This document shows, one piece after another, positions 41,576 to 51,955 of a DNA stretch of 64,000 nt (positions are counted from its first letter, which is position 1; each line of letters opens with the position of its first letter). The stretch comes from Saccharothrix saharensis (GTDB lineage Bacteria > Actinomycetota > Actinomycetes > Mycobacteriales > Pseudonocardiaceae), in contig NZ_VFPP01000001.1 of assembly GCF_006716745.1 (NCBI RefSeq), positions 5,084,001-5,148,000 of the forward strand. The letters are read 5' to 3'. The notes beneath the pieces were generated by a model, which searched no databases, was not told the origin of the DNA, and worked only from the letters and a program-made list of their open reading frames with translations. A program made the position numbers and the translations under genes.

Positions 41576-42432
41576 AGATCGCCGGAGCGCCCATCTCGTG
41601 GGGTGTCTGCGAGGTACCCGGCTGGGGCGAGGTCCGCGAACCGGCGTCGGTGCTGGCCGAGATGGCGTCCCTCGGGTTGCGGGCCACCGAACTCGGTCCG
41701 CCCGACTACCTGCCCGCCGAACCGTCGTCGTTGAAGTCCCTGTTGGACGAGCACGGGCTCGCGCTCGTCGGCGGCTTCCTGGCCGTTCCGCTGCACACCG
41801 GTGCGCGGTCCACCGTGGACGAGGCCGGCCGGGTCGCCGCGCTCCTCGCCGCCGCGGGCGCGGAAGTCCTCGTGCTGGCCGCCGCCACCGGCCTCGACGG
41901 CTACGACGAGCGCCCCGCGCTCACCGACGACGAGTGGCGCACCCTGGTCGGCACGGCCTTGCTCGTCCGCGACCGGGCCGCCGACCACGGCCTGCGCACC
42001 GCGCTGCACCCGCACGTCGGCACGCACGTCGAGCGCGCCGCCGAGGTCGAGCGGTTCCTCGCCGACTCCGACCTCGACCTCTGCCTGGACACCGGCCACC
42101 TGCTCATCGGCGGCACGGACCCGGTCGACCTGGCCCGCCGCCACCCCTCGCGGATCGGGCACGTCCACCTGAAGGACGTGCGCGCCGACATCGCGGCCAC
42201 CGTCCGCGAAGGGCGCATCGGCTACACGGCCGCCGTCCAGCAGCGCATGTACGTGCCGCTCGGCGACGGCGACGTGGACGTGGCGGCGCTGGTGGCGTTC
42301 CTCCGGGACGCCGGCTACACCGGCTGGTACGTCCTGGAGCAGGACACCGCGCTCGGCGCCGACAGCCCGCTCGACACACCGGTGCGGGACACCGCGCGCA
42401 GCCTCGCGCACCTCACCCGGATCACCGCCTGA
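41572..42432 (+). CDS. iolE: inosose dehydratase-type TIM-barrel protein
   Basis: A 286-residue sugar-phosphate isomerase/epimerase-fold enzyme. APISWGVCEVPGWG at the N-terminus is a close match to the IolE family. Metal-site residues fit EDLxLDTGH-type strands: LDLCLDTGHLLIGG, RIGHVHLKDV, and YVLEQD. IolE dehydrates scyllo-inosose to the diketone. The GTG at 41572 overlaps the iolG stop. Its position between iolG and the transporter is usual for actinobacterial inositol clusters. Confidence 0.88.
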   Translation: MKIAGAPISWGVCEVPGWGEVREPASVLAEMASLGLRATELGPPDYLPAEPSSLKSLLDEHGLALVGGFLAVPLHTGARSTVDEAGRVAALLAAAGAEVLVLAAATGLDGYDERPALTDDEWRTLVGTALLVRDRAADHGLRTALHPHVGTHVERAAEVERFLADSDLDLCLDTGHLLIGGTDPVDLARRHPSRIGHVHLKDVRADIAATVREGRIGYTAAVQQRMYVPLGDGDVDVAALVAFLRDAGYTGWYVLEQDTALGADSPLDTPVRDTARSLAHLTRITA

Positions 42433-42450
42433 ACCCAGCGAGGAGAGACA

Positions 42451-43437
42451 GTGACGTCCACTCGAACGGCCCTGCGAGCGGGCCTGGCCCTGACCGGGCT
42501 CGCGCTGCTGGCCGCGTGCAGCGGCCCGGGCGCGCAGGACACGACCGGCGACACCACCGCCGCCCCGGCGCCCACCGGTGACCTGCGCGTCGCCGTCGTC
42601 ACCCACGGCACCCCCGGTGACGCGTTCTGGAACGTGGTCAAGAACGGGGCCACCGACGCGGGCGAGCAGCTCGGCGTCACGGTCGACTACAACTCCGACG
42701 GCGACCCCGGCCGGCAGTCCACGCTGATCGACAACGCCGTGTCGCAGGAGGTCGGCGGCATCGTCGTCTCCATGGCCAATCCGGACGCGCTGCGCACCTC
42801 GATCGAGAACGCGGTCAAGGCCGGCATCCCGGTCATCACCATCAACTCCGGCTCGGACAAGAGCGCGGCGTTCGGCGCGCTGGCGCACGTCGGCCAGGAG
42901 GAGAGCGTCGCCGGCGAACAGGCCGGGCGCAAGCTCCGCGAAACCGGCCGGACCAAGCTGCTGTGCGTCATCCACGAAGCCGGCAACGTCGGCCTCAACC
43001 AGCGCTGCGACGGCGCGCGCGCCGGGTTCGGCGGCACGGTCACCAACCTCCAGGTCGACATCAACAACCCGACCGACGTCGAGTCCCGCATCAAGGGCGC
43101 GTTGCAGACCGACCCGTCCGTCGACGCGGTGCTCGCGCTGAACCCGCAGGTCGCCGTGTCGTCCGTGAGCGCGGTCAAGGGCGCGTCCGCGAAGGCGGCC
43201 GTGGCCACGTTCGACCTCAACGCCGACGTCACCGCCGCGATCAAGGCCGGTGACGTGCTGTTCGCCGTCGACCAGCAGCAGTACGAGCAGGGCTACCTGC
43301 CGGTCGTGATGCTCAAGCTCTACCGCGACAACGCCAACACCGTCGGCGGCGGCAAGCCGGTCCTCACCGGACCCGGGTTCGTCGACGAGTCCAACGTGGA
43401 CAAGGTGGCCGAGTACGCCGCCCGCGGCACCCGCTGA
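42451..43437 (+). CDS. inositol/sugar ABC transporter, substrate-binding lipoprotein
   Basis: A 328-residue family Peripla_BP_4 protein. The signal [23 protein letters not shown] puts the lipid anchor at Cys23. Visible domain landmarks are [50 protein letters not shown], and [27 protein letters not shown] precedes the GTG at 42451. Located inside the inositol operon, so myo-inositol is the likely ligand. Confidence 0.9.
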   Translation: MTSTRTALRAGLALTGLALLAACSGPGAQDTTGDTTAAPAPTGDLRVAVVTHGTPGDAFWNVVKNGATDAGEQLGVTVDYNSDGDPGRQSTLIDNAVSQEVGGIVVSMANPDALRTSIENAVKAGIPVITINSGSDKSAAFGALAHVGQEESVAGEQAGRKLRETGRTKLLCVIHEAGNVGLNQRCDGARAGFGGTVTNLQVDINNPTDVESRIKGALQTDPSVDAVLALNPQVAVSSVSAVKGASAKAAVATFDLNADVTAAIKAGDVLFAVDQQQYEQGYLPVVMLKLYRDNANTVGGGKPVLTGPGFVDESNVDKVAEYAARGTR

Positions 43438-43448
43438 GGAGGACGCCG

Positions 43449-44495
43449 GTGACATCAGCGCCTGTGGCCGCACCCGCGGACGAACGGGTCGGCTCCGCCC
43501 GGCTGCTCGACCGGCTGGTGCTGCGACCCGAGATCGGCGCGCTGCTCGGCGCGGTGCTGGTCTTCGCGTTCTTCTCGGTCGCGACCGAGCGGTTCCTCAG
43601 CGCGGGCGGGGTGGCGACGTGGCTGGACGACGCGTCCACGCTCGGCATCATGGCGGTCGCGGTGGCGCTGCTCATGATCGGCGGCGAGTTCGACCTGTCG
43701 GCCGGCGTGATGACCGCGTCCACCGCCCTGGTCACGGCGGTCCTGGCGACCCGCCTCGGCTGGAACGTGTGGCTCGCGCTGCTGGTCTCGCTGGCGTTCG
43801 CCCTGGGGGTCGGCGCGCTGAACGGCTGGCTGGTGCTGCGCACCGGGCTGCCCAGCTTCATCGTGACGCTGGGGACGTTCCTGGCGTTGCAGGGCTTGAA
43901 CCTCGGCGTCACGCGGTTGGTGACCGGCACCGTGCAGGTGTCCGGCATGCGGTCGGCGGAAGGCTACTCGTCGGCCGGCTTCGTGTTCGCCTCGACGTTC
44001 ACGCTCGGCGGCACGGGGTTCCACGTGTCCATCGTGTGGTGGGTGCTGTGCGCGATCCTCGCCGCGGTGGTGCTGCTGCGGACCCGGTTCGGCAACTGGA
44101 TCTTCGCCGTCGGCGGGTCGCCGCTGTCCTCGAGGGCGGTCGGCGTGCCCGTGGTGCGCACGAAGGTGCTGCTGTTCATGACCACGGCCGGCGCGGCCTG
44201 GCTCGTCGGCTCGATCAACATCCTGCGGTTCACCAGCGTGCAGGCCAACCAGGGCATCGGGCTGGAGTTCCAGTTCATCATCGCCGCCGTGATCGGCGGG
44301 TGCCTGCTGACCGGCGGGTTCGGCTCGGCCGTCGGCGCGGCGATCGGCGCGCTGATCTTCGGCATGGCGCGGCAGGGCATCGTCTACGCCAACTGGAACT
44401 CGGACTGGTTCCAGCTCTTCCTCGGCGTGATGCTGCTGGCCGCCGTGCTCGTCAACAACGCCCTGCGGCGGCGGGCGGAGAGGGTGCGGCGATGA
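43449..44495 (+). CDS. inositol/sugar ABC transporter, permease
   Basis: A 348-residue membrane protein of the RbsC/branched-sugar permease type, with about eight to ten hydrophobic helices. [18 protein letters not shown] and the [19 protein letters not shown] segment are family signatures, as is [24 protein letters not shown] near the end. Its start is GTG 43449 and its stop overlaps the ATPase gene as ATGA. One permease gene implies a homodimer. Confidence 0.92.
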   Translation: MTSAPVAAPADERVGSARLLDRLVLRPEIGALLGAVLVFAFFSVATERFLSAGGVATWLDDASTLGIMAVAVALLMIGGEFDLSAGVMTASTALVTAVLATRLGWNVWLALLVSLAFALGVGALNGWLVLRTGLPSFIVTLGTFLALQGLNLGVTRLVTGTVQVSGMRSAEGYSSAGFVFASTFTLGGTGFHVSIVWWVLCAILAAVVLLRTRFGNWIFAVGGSPLSSRAVGVPVVRTKVLLFMTTAGAAWLVGSINILRFTSVQANQGIGLEFQFIIAAVIGGCLLTGGFGSAVGAAIGALIFGMARQGIVYANWNSDWFQLFLGVMLLAAVLVNNALRRRAERVRR

Positions 44496-45280
44496 AGCGG
44501 CCACGTGGTGGGCGGGCACTGCTGGAGGTGCGCGGGATCGGCAAGACGCACGGCAGCGTGATCGCCCTGCGGGACGTGTCGACCGCGGTGCACGCGGGCG
44601 AGGTGACGTGCGTGCTGGGCGACAACGGCGCGGGCAAGTCCACGTTGATCAAGATCCTGGCCGGGGTCCACCAGCACGACACCGGCGAGTTCCTGGTCGA
44701 CGGCTCGCCGGTGCGGTTCACGTCGCCCCGCGAAGCGCTCGACCGGGGCATCGCCACCGTCTACCAGGACCTGGCCGTGGTGCCGCTGATGAGCGTGTGG
44801 CGCAACTTCTTCCTCGGGTCCGAGCCGACCACCCGGTTCGGCTTCCTCGACCGGCGGCGGGCGCGGGACGTGACGCGGACGGCGTTGGCCGAGATGGGCA
44901 TCGACCTGCGGGACGTCGAACAGCCGGTGGGCACGCTGTCCGGCGGTGAGCGGCAGTGCGTCGCCATCGCCCGTGCCGTGCACTTCGGGGCGAAGGTGCT
45001 GATCCTGGACGAGCCCACCGCCGCGCTCGGCGTCAAGCAGGCCGGGGTGGTGCTCAAGTACGTGGCCCAGGCGCGGGACCGAGGACTCGGCGTCGTGCTG
45101 GTCACCCACAACCCGCACCACGCCTACCCGGTCGGCGACCGGTTCCTGCTGCTCAAGCGGGGACGCGCGCTGGGGTCGTACGAGAAGGCGGGGATCGACC
45201 TGCAGGAGCTGACCAGGCAGATGGCCGGCGGGGCGGAGCTGGAGGCGTTGGCGCACGAGCTGCGCGGTGTGGCCGGATGA
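44492..45280 (+). CDS. inositol/sugar ABC transporter, ATP-binding protein
   Basis: A 262-residue single-domain ATPase, half the size of RbsA-type double ATPases. GDNGAGKST is Walker A, LSGGERQ the signature, [11 protein letters not shown]alker B and VTHNPHHA the switch His region. The pattern TAALGVKQ is typical of monosaccharide/inositol importers. It overlaps the permease (ATGA) and the next kinase gene (ATGA), so transport and catabolism are co-translated. Confidence 0.93.
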   Translation: MKRPRGGRALLEVRGIGKTHGSVIALRDVSTAVHAGEVTCVLGDNGAGKSTLIKILAGVHQHDTGEFLVDGSPVRFTSPREALDRGIATVYQDLAVVPLMSVWRNFFLGSEPTTRFGFLDRRRARDVTRTALAEMGIDLRDVEQPVGTLSGGERQCVAIARAVHFGAKVLILDEPTAALGVKQAGVVLKYVAQARDRGLGVVLVTHNPHHAYPVGDRFLLLKRGRALGSYEKAGIDLQELTRQMAGGAELEALAHELRGVAG

Positions 45281-46206
45281 CGGTCGACGTGCTGACCGTC
45301 GGCCGGGTCGGGGTCGACCTGTACCCGGAGCAGAGCGGCGTGCCGCTGGCGCGGGTGCGGACGTTCGCCAAGTCGCTCGGGGGGACGGCGACGAACGTGG
45401 CCGTGGCGGCGGCGCGACTGGGCCGTTCCGCCGCCGTGCTGACGAAGGTCGGGCCGGACGGCTTCGGCCCGTACGTGCGCTCGGCGCTCGAGTCGTTCGG
45501 CGTGTCGTCGTCCCACGTCGGCACCGCCCCCGACCTCCAGACCCCGGTCGTGTTCTGCGCCCTGGACCCGCCCGAGGACCCACCGCTGCTGTTCTACCGC
45601 GCGCCCCTCGCCCCCGACCTGTCCCTCACGCCGGAGGACGTGCCGTGGGACCTGGTGGCCGACGTCCCCCTGCTGTGGGTGACCGGAACGGGCGTCTCGG
45701 CCTCACCGGCCCGGGAAACCCAACGCCGGATCCTGGAACACCGCGCCCACCGCCGCTGGACCGTCCTGGACCTCGACTACCGGCCGATGTTCTGGCCCGA
45801 CGCGACCACCGCGCGCCGCGAGATCGCCTGGATGCTGGACCACGTGACGGTGGCCGTGGGCAACCGGGCGGAGGTGGAGGTGGCGGTGGGCACCCCGGAC
45901 CCCGCCGAAGCCGCCACCCGCCTGCTGGCCCGCGGCGTCGAGCTGGCCGTGGTGAAGCTGGGCGGCGACGGCGTCCTCTTCGCCACGGCCACCGACTCCT
46001 GGACCGTCCCCCCGCACCCGGTGGACGTCGTCTGCGGGCTGGGTGCGGGTGACGCGTTCGGCGGCGCACTGGCGCACGGGCTGTTGTCGGGCTGGTCGCC
46101 GGACCGGATCGCCCGTTACGCCAACGTCGCCGGCGCCCTGGTCGCGGGCCGCCTGGCCTGCGCCGACGCCATGCCGACGGGTCCGGAGATCGAGGCCCAC
46201 CTGTGA
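45277..46206 (+). CDS. iolC: 5-dehydro-2-deoxygluconokinase (PfkB family)
   Basis: A 309-residue ribokinase-fold kinase that phosphorylates 2-deoxy-5-keto-gluconate. [19 protein letters not shown] at the N-terminus and [18 protein letters not shown] match IolC. The catalytic base Asp and anion hole are in [33 protein letters not shown] is another IolC landmark. The ATG overlaps the ATPase stop. A 103-base gap with a short repeat separates it from the aldolase. Confidence 0.92.
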   Translation: MTVDVLTVGRVGVDLYPEQSGVPLARVRTFAKSLGGTATNVAVAAARLGRSAAVLTKVGPDGFGPYVRSALESFGVSSSHVGTAPDLQTPVVFCALDPPEDPPLLFYRAPLAPDLSLTPEDVPWDLVADVPLLWVTGTGVSASPARETQRRILEHRAHRRWTVLDLDYRPMFWPDATTARREIAWMLDHVTVAVGNRAEVEVAVGTPDPAEAATRLLARGVELAVVKLGGDGVLFATATDSWTVPPHPVDVVCGLGAGDAFGGALAHGLLSGWSPDRIARYANVAGALVAGRLACADAMPTGPEIEAHL

Positions 46207-46261
46207 GAACACCGCACCGAGCGCCCGACGACCACCCCTCCTGCCCATTACCCGCCGCAAC

Positions 46262-46297
46262 GGTGGCCGCAGGGATGGCCGCAGCGGTGGCCGCAGC
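46262..46297 (+). repeat. short 12-base tandem repeat before the aldolase gene
   Basis: Three 12-base units built on G(G/A)TGGCCGCAG occur at 46262, 46274 and 46286. The stretch lies in the gap between iolC and the aldolase gene. Being a multiple of three, it could also be a remnant of coding sequence (Ala/Val-rich). Confidence 0.5.
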
Positions 46298-46309
46298 CGG
46301 AGGTGCGCG

Positions 46310-47242
46310 GTGATCACCGACGCGCAGTGGACGGGGTTGCTGGACACCAGGGCCACCGACCCGGCCGCCATCCGCCGCGCCTACCAGGCACGACGGCGGC
46401 GGACGCAGGTGTTGTCCGACCGGGGCACCCTGTTCCTGGTCGCGGCCGACCACCCGGCCCGCGGCGCGCTCGGCGTCGGCGGCGACCCGCTGGCCATGGC
46501 CGACCGCCGCTCGCTGCTGGACCGGCTGCTGACCGCGCTGGCGAACCCGGCCGTGGACGGGGTGCTCGGCGCGCCGGACGTGATCGAGGAGTTGCTGCTG
46601 CTGGACGGCCTGCACGACAAGGTCGTCATCGGCTCGATGAACCGCGGCGGGCTGGCGGGGGCGGAGTGGGAGATCGACGACCGGTTCACGGCGTACGACC
46701 CCACGTCGATCGCGGGCGGCGGGTTGGACGGCGGCAAGATGTTGTTGCGGCTGGTCGACTCCGATCCCGGCACCGCGCCCACGTTGGAGAGCTGCGCGGC
46801 GGCGGTGTCGGCGTTGGCCGAGCGCGGGCTGATGGCGATGGTCGAGCCGCTGCCCTACGCGCGTGACGCGGCCGGGGAACTGGTGCTGCAGAAGGACGCC
46901 GCGGCGTTGGCGCGGGCGGGGAGTGTCGCGGCGGGGTTGGGGGTGACGTCGGCGTTCACCTGGTTGAAGCTGCCGCCGTCACCCGATGAGGTGCTTGGTG
47001 CGACGACGTTGCCCGCGCTCGTGCTCGGCGGGGTGCCGTCCGCCCGGTTGAGTGAAGACTTGGAGTCGTGGGGGCGATCGTTGCGTCACCCGACCGTGCG
47101 GGGGCTGGTGGTCGGGCGGGCGCTGCTCTACCCGCCGGACGGTGACGTGGCGGCGGCCGTCGACGCGGCGGCGAGGGTGTTGCGCACGGCGCGGGAGTCC
47201 GCGACGGGGCAGGCGGCCGGAGAGGGTGGTGTGCGGGGATGA
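46310..47242 (+). CDS. class I aldolase-type (beta/alpha)8-barrel protein of the inositol pathway
   Basis: A 310-residue protein of the Cgl0158/DeoC-LacD-like group found with iolC in actinobacteria. LFLVAADHPARGALGVGG opens the first strands; MVEPLPYARD and TSAFTWLKLPPSPD carry a Lys suited to Schiff-base chemistry; LVLGGVPS is the phosphate-site strand. It probably performs the IolJ step, cleaving the phosphorylated deoxy-keto-gluconate to DHAP and malonate semialdehyde. GGAGG (46299-46303) serves the GTG at 46310. Its stop overlaps iolB. Confidence 0.82.
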   Translation: MITDAQWTGLLDTRATDPAAIRRAYQARRRRTQVLSDRGTLFLVAADHPARGALGVGGDPLAMADRRSLLDRLLTALANPAVDGVLGAPDVIEELLLLDGLHDKVVIGSMNRGGLAGAEWEIDDRFTAYDPTSIAGGGLDGGKMLLRLVDSDPGTAPTLESCAAAVSALAERGLMAMVEPLPYARDAAGELVLQKDAAALARAGSVAAGLGVTSAFTWLKLPPSPDEVLGATTLPALVLGGVPSARLSEDLESWGRSLRHPTVRGLVVGRALLYPPDGDVAAAVDAAARVLRTARESATGQAAGEGGVRG

Positions 47243-48120
47243 GCTGGCATCGACCGCTGGGCACGGTGGCGCGCGGCGAGAACGCCGTCGAGCTCACCCC
47301 CGACGTCGCCGGGTGGGATCACGCCGGGTTGCGCGTCCTCCTGCTGCACCCCGGTGGGGTGACCACGTTCGAGACCGGCGACTGCGAAGCGTTCGTGCTC
47401 CCCCTCTCCGGTGGCTGCGTGGTGGAAGTCGACGGGGAGCGGTTCGTGCTGCGGGGCCGGGATTCCGTCTTCACCCGCGTCTCCGACTTCGCCTACGTCC
47501 CCCGGGACGCCACCGTCCGCCTGTCCACGAAGGACGGTGTCGAGGTGGCGCTGCCGATGGCCCGGTGCGACCGCAGGCTCGACCCAGGGTACGGCCCGGC
47601 CGAGGACGTCCCGGTCGAGGTCAGGGGTGCGGGCAACGCCACCCGCCAGGTCACCAACTTCGGCGTGCCGGGCGTCTGGGACCACGCCGACAAGCTGATC
47701 GCCTGCGAGCTGATCACCCCGGACGGCAACTGGTCCTCCTACCCGCCGCACAAGCACGACCGGACCTGCGACGTGGCCAACGAGGAGATCTACTACTTCC
47801 GCATCGCCGGCCGCGACAAGATCACCCCTTCGCGTGAGGGCTTCGGCTTCCACCGCACCTACACCGACGACGGCGACGTTGACGAGGACGTGCTCGTCCG
47901 CGACGGTGACGTCTTCCTCATCCCCCGCGGCTACCACGGCCCGTGCGTCGCGGCGCCCGGCTACCCGATGTACTACCTGAACGTCCTCGCCGGCCCGAAC
48001 CCCGAGCGCTCCATGGCGTTCTGCGACGACCCCGCGCACACCTGGATCCGGGACACCTGGGCGAGCCAGGACCTCGACCCCCGCTGCCCCGTCACGACCG
48101 CGGAAGGACGGGTGGGATGA
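47239..48120 (+). CDS. iolB: 5-deoxy-glucuronate isomerase
   Basis: A 293-residue bicupin metalloenzyme converting 5-deoxy-D-glucuronate to 2-deoxy-5-keto-gluconate. WSSYPPHKHD carries the metal His ligands, NEEIYYFRI the Glu, and IPRGYHGPCVAAPGY the last His. The N-terminal cupin has the LLHPGGVTTFETGDCEAFVLPL form. It overlaps the aldolase (47239-47242) and iolD (48117-48120) genes by ATGA, so the three are coupled. Confidence 0.96.
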   Translation: MSWHRPLGTVARGENAVELTPDVAGWDHAGLRVLLLHPGGVTTFETGDCEAFVLPLSGGCVVEVDGERFVLRGRDSVFTRVSDFAYVPRDATVRLSTKDGVEVALPMARCDRRLDPGYGPAEDVPVEVRGAGNATRQVTNFGVPGVWDHADKLIACELITPDGNWSSYPPHKHDRTCDVANEEIYYFRIAGRDKITPSREGFGFHRTYTDDGDVDEDVLVRDGDVFLIPRGYHGPCVAAPGYPMYYLNVLAGPNPERSMAFCDDPAHTWIRDTWASQDLDPRCPVTTAEGRVG

Positions 48121-49964
48121 GGCTCACCACCGCGCAGGCACTGGTCCGCTGGCTCACCGCGCAGCGCACCGAACTGCCCGACGGCCGCGAGGCACCGCTG
48201 TTCCCCGGCGTCTTCGCGATCTTCGGCCACGGCAACGTCCTCGCCCTCGGCAACGCCCTGGAGGAGTCCCGGCGGGCGCTCCCGGTCTGGCGCGGCCACA
48301 ACGAGCAGGGCATGGCGCTGGCCGCGGTCGGCGTCGCCAAGGCCACCCACCGCCGGCAGGTCGGCGTCGCCACCTCGTCCATCGGGCCGGGCGCGTTGAA
48401 CATGGTCACCGCCGCCGGCGTCGCCCACGCCAACCGCCTGCCCCTGCTGCTGCTCCCCGGCGACACGTTCACCAGCCGCGCGCCCGACCCCGTGCTGCAG
48501 CAGGTCGAGCACTTCGGCGACCCGTCGACCACGGTGAACGACGCGTTCCGCGCGGTCAGCCGCTACTTCGACCGCGTCACGCGCCCGGAGCAGCTGCTCA
48601 ACACCCTGCCGCAGGCGGCCCGCGTACTCACCGACCCGGCCGACTGCGGCCCGGTCGTGCTGGCCCTGCCGCAGGACGTGCAGGCCGAGTCGTTCGACTT
48701 CCCCGACGCCCTGTTCGCCCCGGTCGTCCACCGCCCGCAACGCCCCCGCCCCGACACCCGGGCCCTCGCCGAAGCCACCACCGCCCTGCGCGGTGCGCGC
48801 AGACCGCTGCTCGTCCTGGGCGGCGGCGTCCGCTACTCGCGCGCCGCCGGCCGCGCGATCCGCTTCGCCGAGCAGCACGCCGTCCCCGTCACCGAGACGA
48901 CGGCCGGCCGCACGGAGGTGCCGCACGACCACCCGCTGCACGCCGGCCCGCTGGGCATCACCGGTTCCGCCTCGGCCAACGCCCTGGCCGCGCGGGCCGA
49001 CGTGGTCCTCGCCGTCGGCACCCGCCTGCAGGACTTCACCACCGCGTCGTGGACGGTCTTCGCGCCGGACGTCCGGATCGTCTCCCTCAACACGGCCCGG
49101 TTCGACGCCGTGAAGCACGGCGCCCTGGCGCTGGTCGCCGACGCCGACGAAGGCCTCCGCGAGCTGACCGACGCACTCGGCGACTGGCGGGCCGACGCGG
49201 ACTGGGCGGCCCGCGCGGCGGAGGAGCGCGGCAAGTGGGACGCGCACGTCGACGGCCTGCGCACCCCCGCGGGCACGCCGACGTACGCGCAGGTCGTGGG
49301 CGTGGTGAACGAGGAGTCGACGCCGGAGGACTACGTGCTGACGGCGTCCGGCGGCCTGCCCGGCGAGCTGATCGGCGGTTGGCGGGCGCTCGGCGAGGCG
49401 ACCATGGACGTCGAGTACGGCTTCTCCTGCATGGGCTACGAGCTGGCGGGCGCGTGGGGCGCGGCGATCGCCCGACCGGACGGCGTGGTCACCTCGCTGC
49501 TGGGCGACGGCTCGTACCTGATGTTGAACTCGGAGCTGTTCTCGGCGGCGTTCGCCGGGCACGGTTTCGTGGCGGTCGTGTGCGACAACGACGGTTACGC
49601 GGTGATCCACCGCCTCCAGACCGGCAACGGCGGCGCGGGGTTCAACAACCTCTACGACGACGTCCGCACGGCGCACGCCCGTCCGCCGCGCACCGACTTC
49701 GCCGCGCACGCCGCCGCGATGGGGTGCGCGACGTTCCCGGTGGACGACCTCGGCGGCCTGCGTGCCGCTTATCGGCGGGCGAGGGAAGTCGCGAAGACCG
49801 AGCACCGCCCGGCCGTGGTCGTGATCCGCACTCACCCGTCCGCGTGGACCGAAGCGGGCGCGTGGTGGGAAGTCGGCGTGCCGGACGTGGCGCACCGCCC
49901 GGAAATCACCGCCGCCCACGACGACGTGGCCGCCGGTAAAGCGAAACAAATTCGCTACCTTTGA
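48117..49964 (+). CDS. iolD: 3D-(3,5/4)-trihydroxycyclohexane-1,2-dione acylhydrolase
   Basis: A 615-residue thiamine-diphosphate enzyme that opens the inositol ring. FAIFGHGNVLALGNALEE and RGHNEQGMALAAVG (catalytic-type Glu) form the N-terminal PYR domain. The TDP/Mg motif LLGDGSYLMLNSELFSA lies in the C-terminal PP domain. The length is normal. It is the last gene of the operon; its end overlaps the convergent STAND gene by 10 bases, with no terminator visible. Confidence 0.96.
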   Translation: MRLTTAQALVRWLTAQRTELPDGREAPLFPGVFAIFGHGNVLALGNALEESRRALPVWRGHNEQGMALAAVGVAKATHRRQVGVATSSIGPGALNMVTAAGVAHANRLPLLLLPGDTFTSRAPDPVLQQVEHFGDPSTTVNDAFRAVSRYFDRVTRPEQLLNTLPQAARVLTDPADCGPVVLALPQDVQAESFDFPDALFAPVVHRPQRPRPDTRALAEATTALRGARRPLLVLGGGVRYSRAAGRAIRFAEQHAVPVTETTAGRTEVPHDHPLHAGPLGITGSASANALAARADVVLAVGTRLQDFTTASWTVFAPDVRIVSLNTARFDAVKHGALALVADADEGLRELTDALGDWRADADWAARAAEERGKWDAHVDGLRTPAGTPTYAQVVGVVNEESTPEDYVLTASGGLPGELIGGWRALGEATMDVEYGFSCMGYELAGAWGAAIARPDGVVTSLLGDGSYLMLNSELFSAAFAGHGFVAVVCDNDGYAVIHRLQTGNGGAGFNNLYDDVRTAHARPPRTDFAAHAAAMGCATFPVDDLGGLRAAYRRAREVAKTEHRPAVVVIRTHPSAWTEAGAWWEVGVPDVAHRPEITAAHDDVAAGKAKQIRYL

Positions 49965-51955
49965 CGGTCGAGTTCCGCGAGCCACCGCTCGACGTGGCTC
50001 GCGGACTCCAGGTCACCGAACCCGCGGAACACGTCCCGGGCCTCGGCCCAGTACTCGCGCGCCTTGTCCGGCATCCGCGCGCGCTCGTGCACGATCCCGA
50101 GGTTCACCAGCACCTTCGCCGCGCCCAACCGGTCACCGAGGGCGCGGAAGGTGGCCAGCGCCCGCAACGACGACGAGCGCGCTTCGGCCAGGTCACCGGT
50201 TTGCAGGGCGACGTTGCCCAGGTTGGTGAGCGCCCGCGCGCCACCGCGCTCCTCGCCGAGCGACCGGTAGAGCAGCATGGCGTGCCGGAAGAGGTCCCGA
50301 GCACCGTCGAGGTCCCGCCGCCACGCCTGGAGCGTGCCGAGGTGGTTGAGCACGATCGCCTGCCAGTGGGAGTCGCCCAGTTCGCGGAACAACGCCTCGG
50401 CGGCGGTGTAGTGGTGCTCGGCCTCGCCGAAGTCGTGCCGGTCGAGCGCGAGGTCGCCCAGGTTGTTCCAGGTCACGGCCACCCCGTGCCGGTTGCCGAC
50501 GGTCCGGTGGGCGGCCATCGCCCGGTCGCACAGCTCGCGCGCCTCGGTGAAGCGGCGCTGTTCCAGCACCAGCATGGCCAGCCGGTTGAGCAGGGTGCCC
50601 TCGTCGGCCGTCCGCTCCCGCCGGCGGGCGGCGGCGACGGCCGCCCGGTAGGTGGACTCCCAGTCGTCCCACCTCTCCTGGGGCGCGAACGTCCGGCCGA
50701 TCGCCAGGGCCAGGTCGACGGCGCGGTCGTCGTCGGCCAGCTCCACCGCCGCGACGAGGTTCGAGCGCTCCACCTCGATCCACCGCGGGGTGGCCCGGCG
50801 GGTGGCGGTCACGTAGTGGTCCAGCAGGCGGTCGAACGCCGCTCGGGGGTCGGGTTCGTCCCGGGCCAGGCACTCCTCGGCGAAGATCCGCAGCAGGTCG
50901 TGGAACCGGACCCGGCCCGGACCGACCGGTTCCACCATGTGCGCCCGCTTGAGGCCCGCCAGCAGGCGCTTCGCCCGGCCGACCGGCTCACCGACCAGCG
51001 CGGCCGCCGCCTCGGCGCTCGTCCGCGCGCCCGGGTTGAGCGACAGCAGCCGGAACATCCGCCGCTCCGCGCCGCCCAGCCGCTGGTAGGACAGCTCGAA
51101 CGCGGCGCGCACGGCGTAGTTCCCGGCGTACGCCAGCTCGTCCAGGCGGTTCGTCGCGGTGGCCACCAGGCCGACCAGGTCGGGCACGGACAGGTCGGCG
51201 TCCTCGGCCAGCAGCGCCGCCACGATGCCCAGCGCCAGCGGCAGGTGCCCGCACAGCCGGGCCAGCTCGGCCACCGGGCCGTCCAGGACGCGGTCGGGGT
51301 TGCGGGTGCGGACGGCGGCCCTGATCAGCTCCTCCGCCTCGGCGGGCGGCAGCACGTCCACCCGGACCTGGTGCGCGCTCAGCTCGCCCAGCACCTCGCG
51401 GCTGGTGATCAGCACCCGGTGCGCGCCGCCGCCGGGCAGCAGCGGGCGGACCTGGTCGGCGGACGAGGCGTTGTCCGCGAGCACCAGCACCGGCTCGGCG
51501 CGGCCCGCCAGCACGGACCGGTAGAGGTTGGCGCGGGCCGCCGCGTCCGGTGGCACGTGCTCGCCCGGAACGCCCAGCGCGTGCAGGAACACCGACAGCG
51601 CCTCGGCGGGCTGGACCGGGTTGGCCGAGTAGCCGCGCAGGTCGATGAACAGCACGCCGCCCGCGAACCGGCTCGCGGCCCGCACGGCGAGCGTCGTCTT
51701 GCCGACGCCCGCGACCCCGGCCACCGCCGTGACCAGCACCGGACGCGGGGAGGTCAACGCCTGCGCCAGCGTCGCCAGGTCCCGGGCGCGCCCGGTGAAC
51801 GCGGGCTCGGACGGCGGCAGCCCGGCCAGCGCGACGGGCGCGTCCGGCCGCAGGTGGAGGTGCCCGATGTGCCCCGCCTGCACCACGGGCCCGCTCACGG
51901 CACCGCTGACGTGGTTGCCCACGGCGGCCGGCGGTCCGGCCGCGTCGTCCGTCAC
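49955..51955 (-). CDS. STAND-type NB-ARC ATPase with TPR repeats (NLR-like sensor)
   Basis: A 666-residue protein. Residues 14-35 hold NHVSGAVSGPVVQAGHIGHL, a Gly/Val/Gln-rich motif. NB-ARC follows (about 52-330): Walker A GVAGVGKTT (80-88), Walker B LVLAD (157-161), VLITSR, and the GLPL-type LCGHLPLALGI. A winged-helix part (FHDLLRIFAEE) leads to TPR repeats from about 430 to the end (NLGDLALDRHDFGEAEHHY, NLGNVALQTGDLAEARSSS). No SARP domain is present, unlike AfsR. Its GTG overlaps the 119-residue gene stop as GTGA. It fits the receptor of a signalling or defence cassette. Confidence 0.9.
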   Translation of the reverse strand: MTDDAAGPPAAVGNHVSGAVSGPVVQAGHIGHLHLRPDAPVALAGLPPSEPAFTGRARDLATLAQALTSPRPVLVTAVAGVAGVGKTTLAVRAASRFAGGVLFIDLRGYSANPVQPAEALSVFLHALGVPGEHVPPDAAARANLYRSVLAGRAEPVLVLADNASSADQVRPLLPGGGAHRVLITSREVLGELSAHQVRVDVLPPAEAEELIRAAVRTRNPDRVLDGPVAELARLCGHLPLALGIVAALLAEDADLSVPDLVGLVATATNRLDELAYAGNYAVRAAFELSYQRLGGAERRMFRLLSLNPGARTSAEAAAALVGEPVGRAKRLLAGLKRAHMVEPVGPGRVRFHDLLRIFAEECLARDEPDPRAAFDRLLDHYVTATRRATPRWIEVERSNLVAAVELADDDRAVDLALAIGRTFAPQERWDDWESTYRAAVAAARRRERTADEGTLLNRLAMLVLEQRRFTEARELCDRAMAAHRTVGNRHGVAVTWNNLGDLALDRHDFGEAEHHYTAAEALFRELGDSHWQAIVLNHLGTLQAWRRDLDGARDLFRHAMLLYRSLGEERGGARALTNLGNVALQTGDLAEARSSSLRALATFRALGDRLGAAKVLVNLGIVHERARMPDKAREYWAEARDVFRGFGDLESASHVERWLAELDRQR

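Noticed and set aside
41572..49964. Inositol genes as part of an antibiotic (aminocyclitol) gene cluster.
   Set aside because: Every gene fits catabolism and uptake; no aminotransferase, glycosyltransferase or resistance gene is present.
49955..51955. AfsR/SARP antibiotic regulator.
   Set aside because: The STAND protein has no N-terminal SARP winged-helix or BTAD domain; it starts with a short Gly/Val motif directly before NB-ARC.
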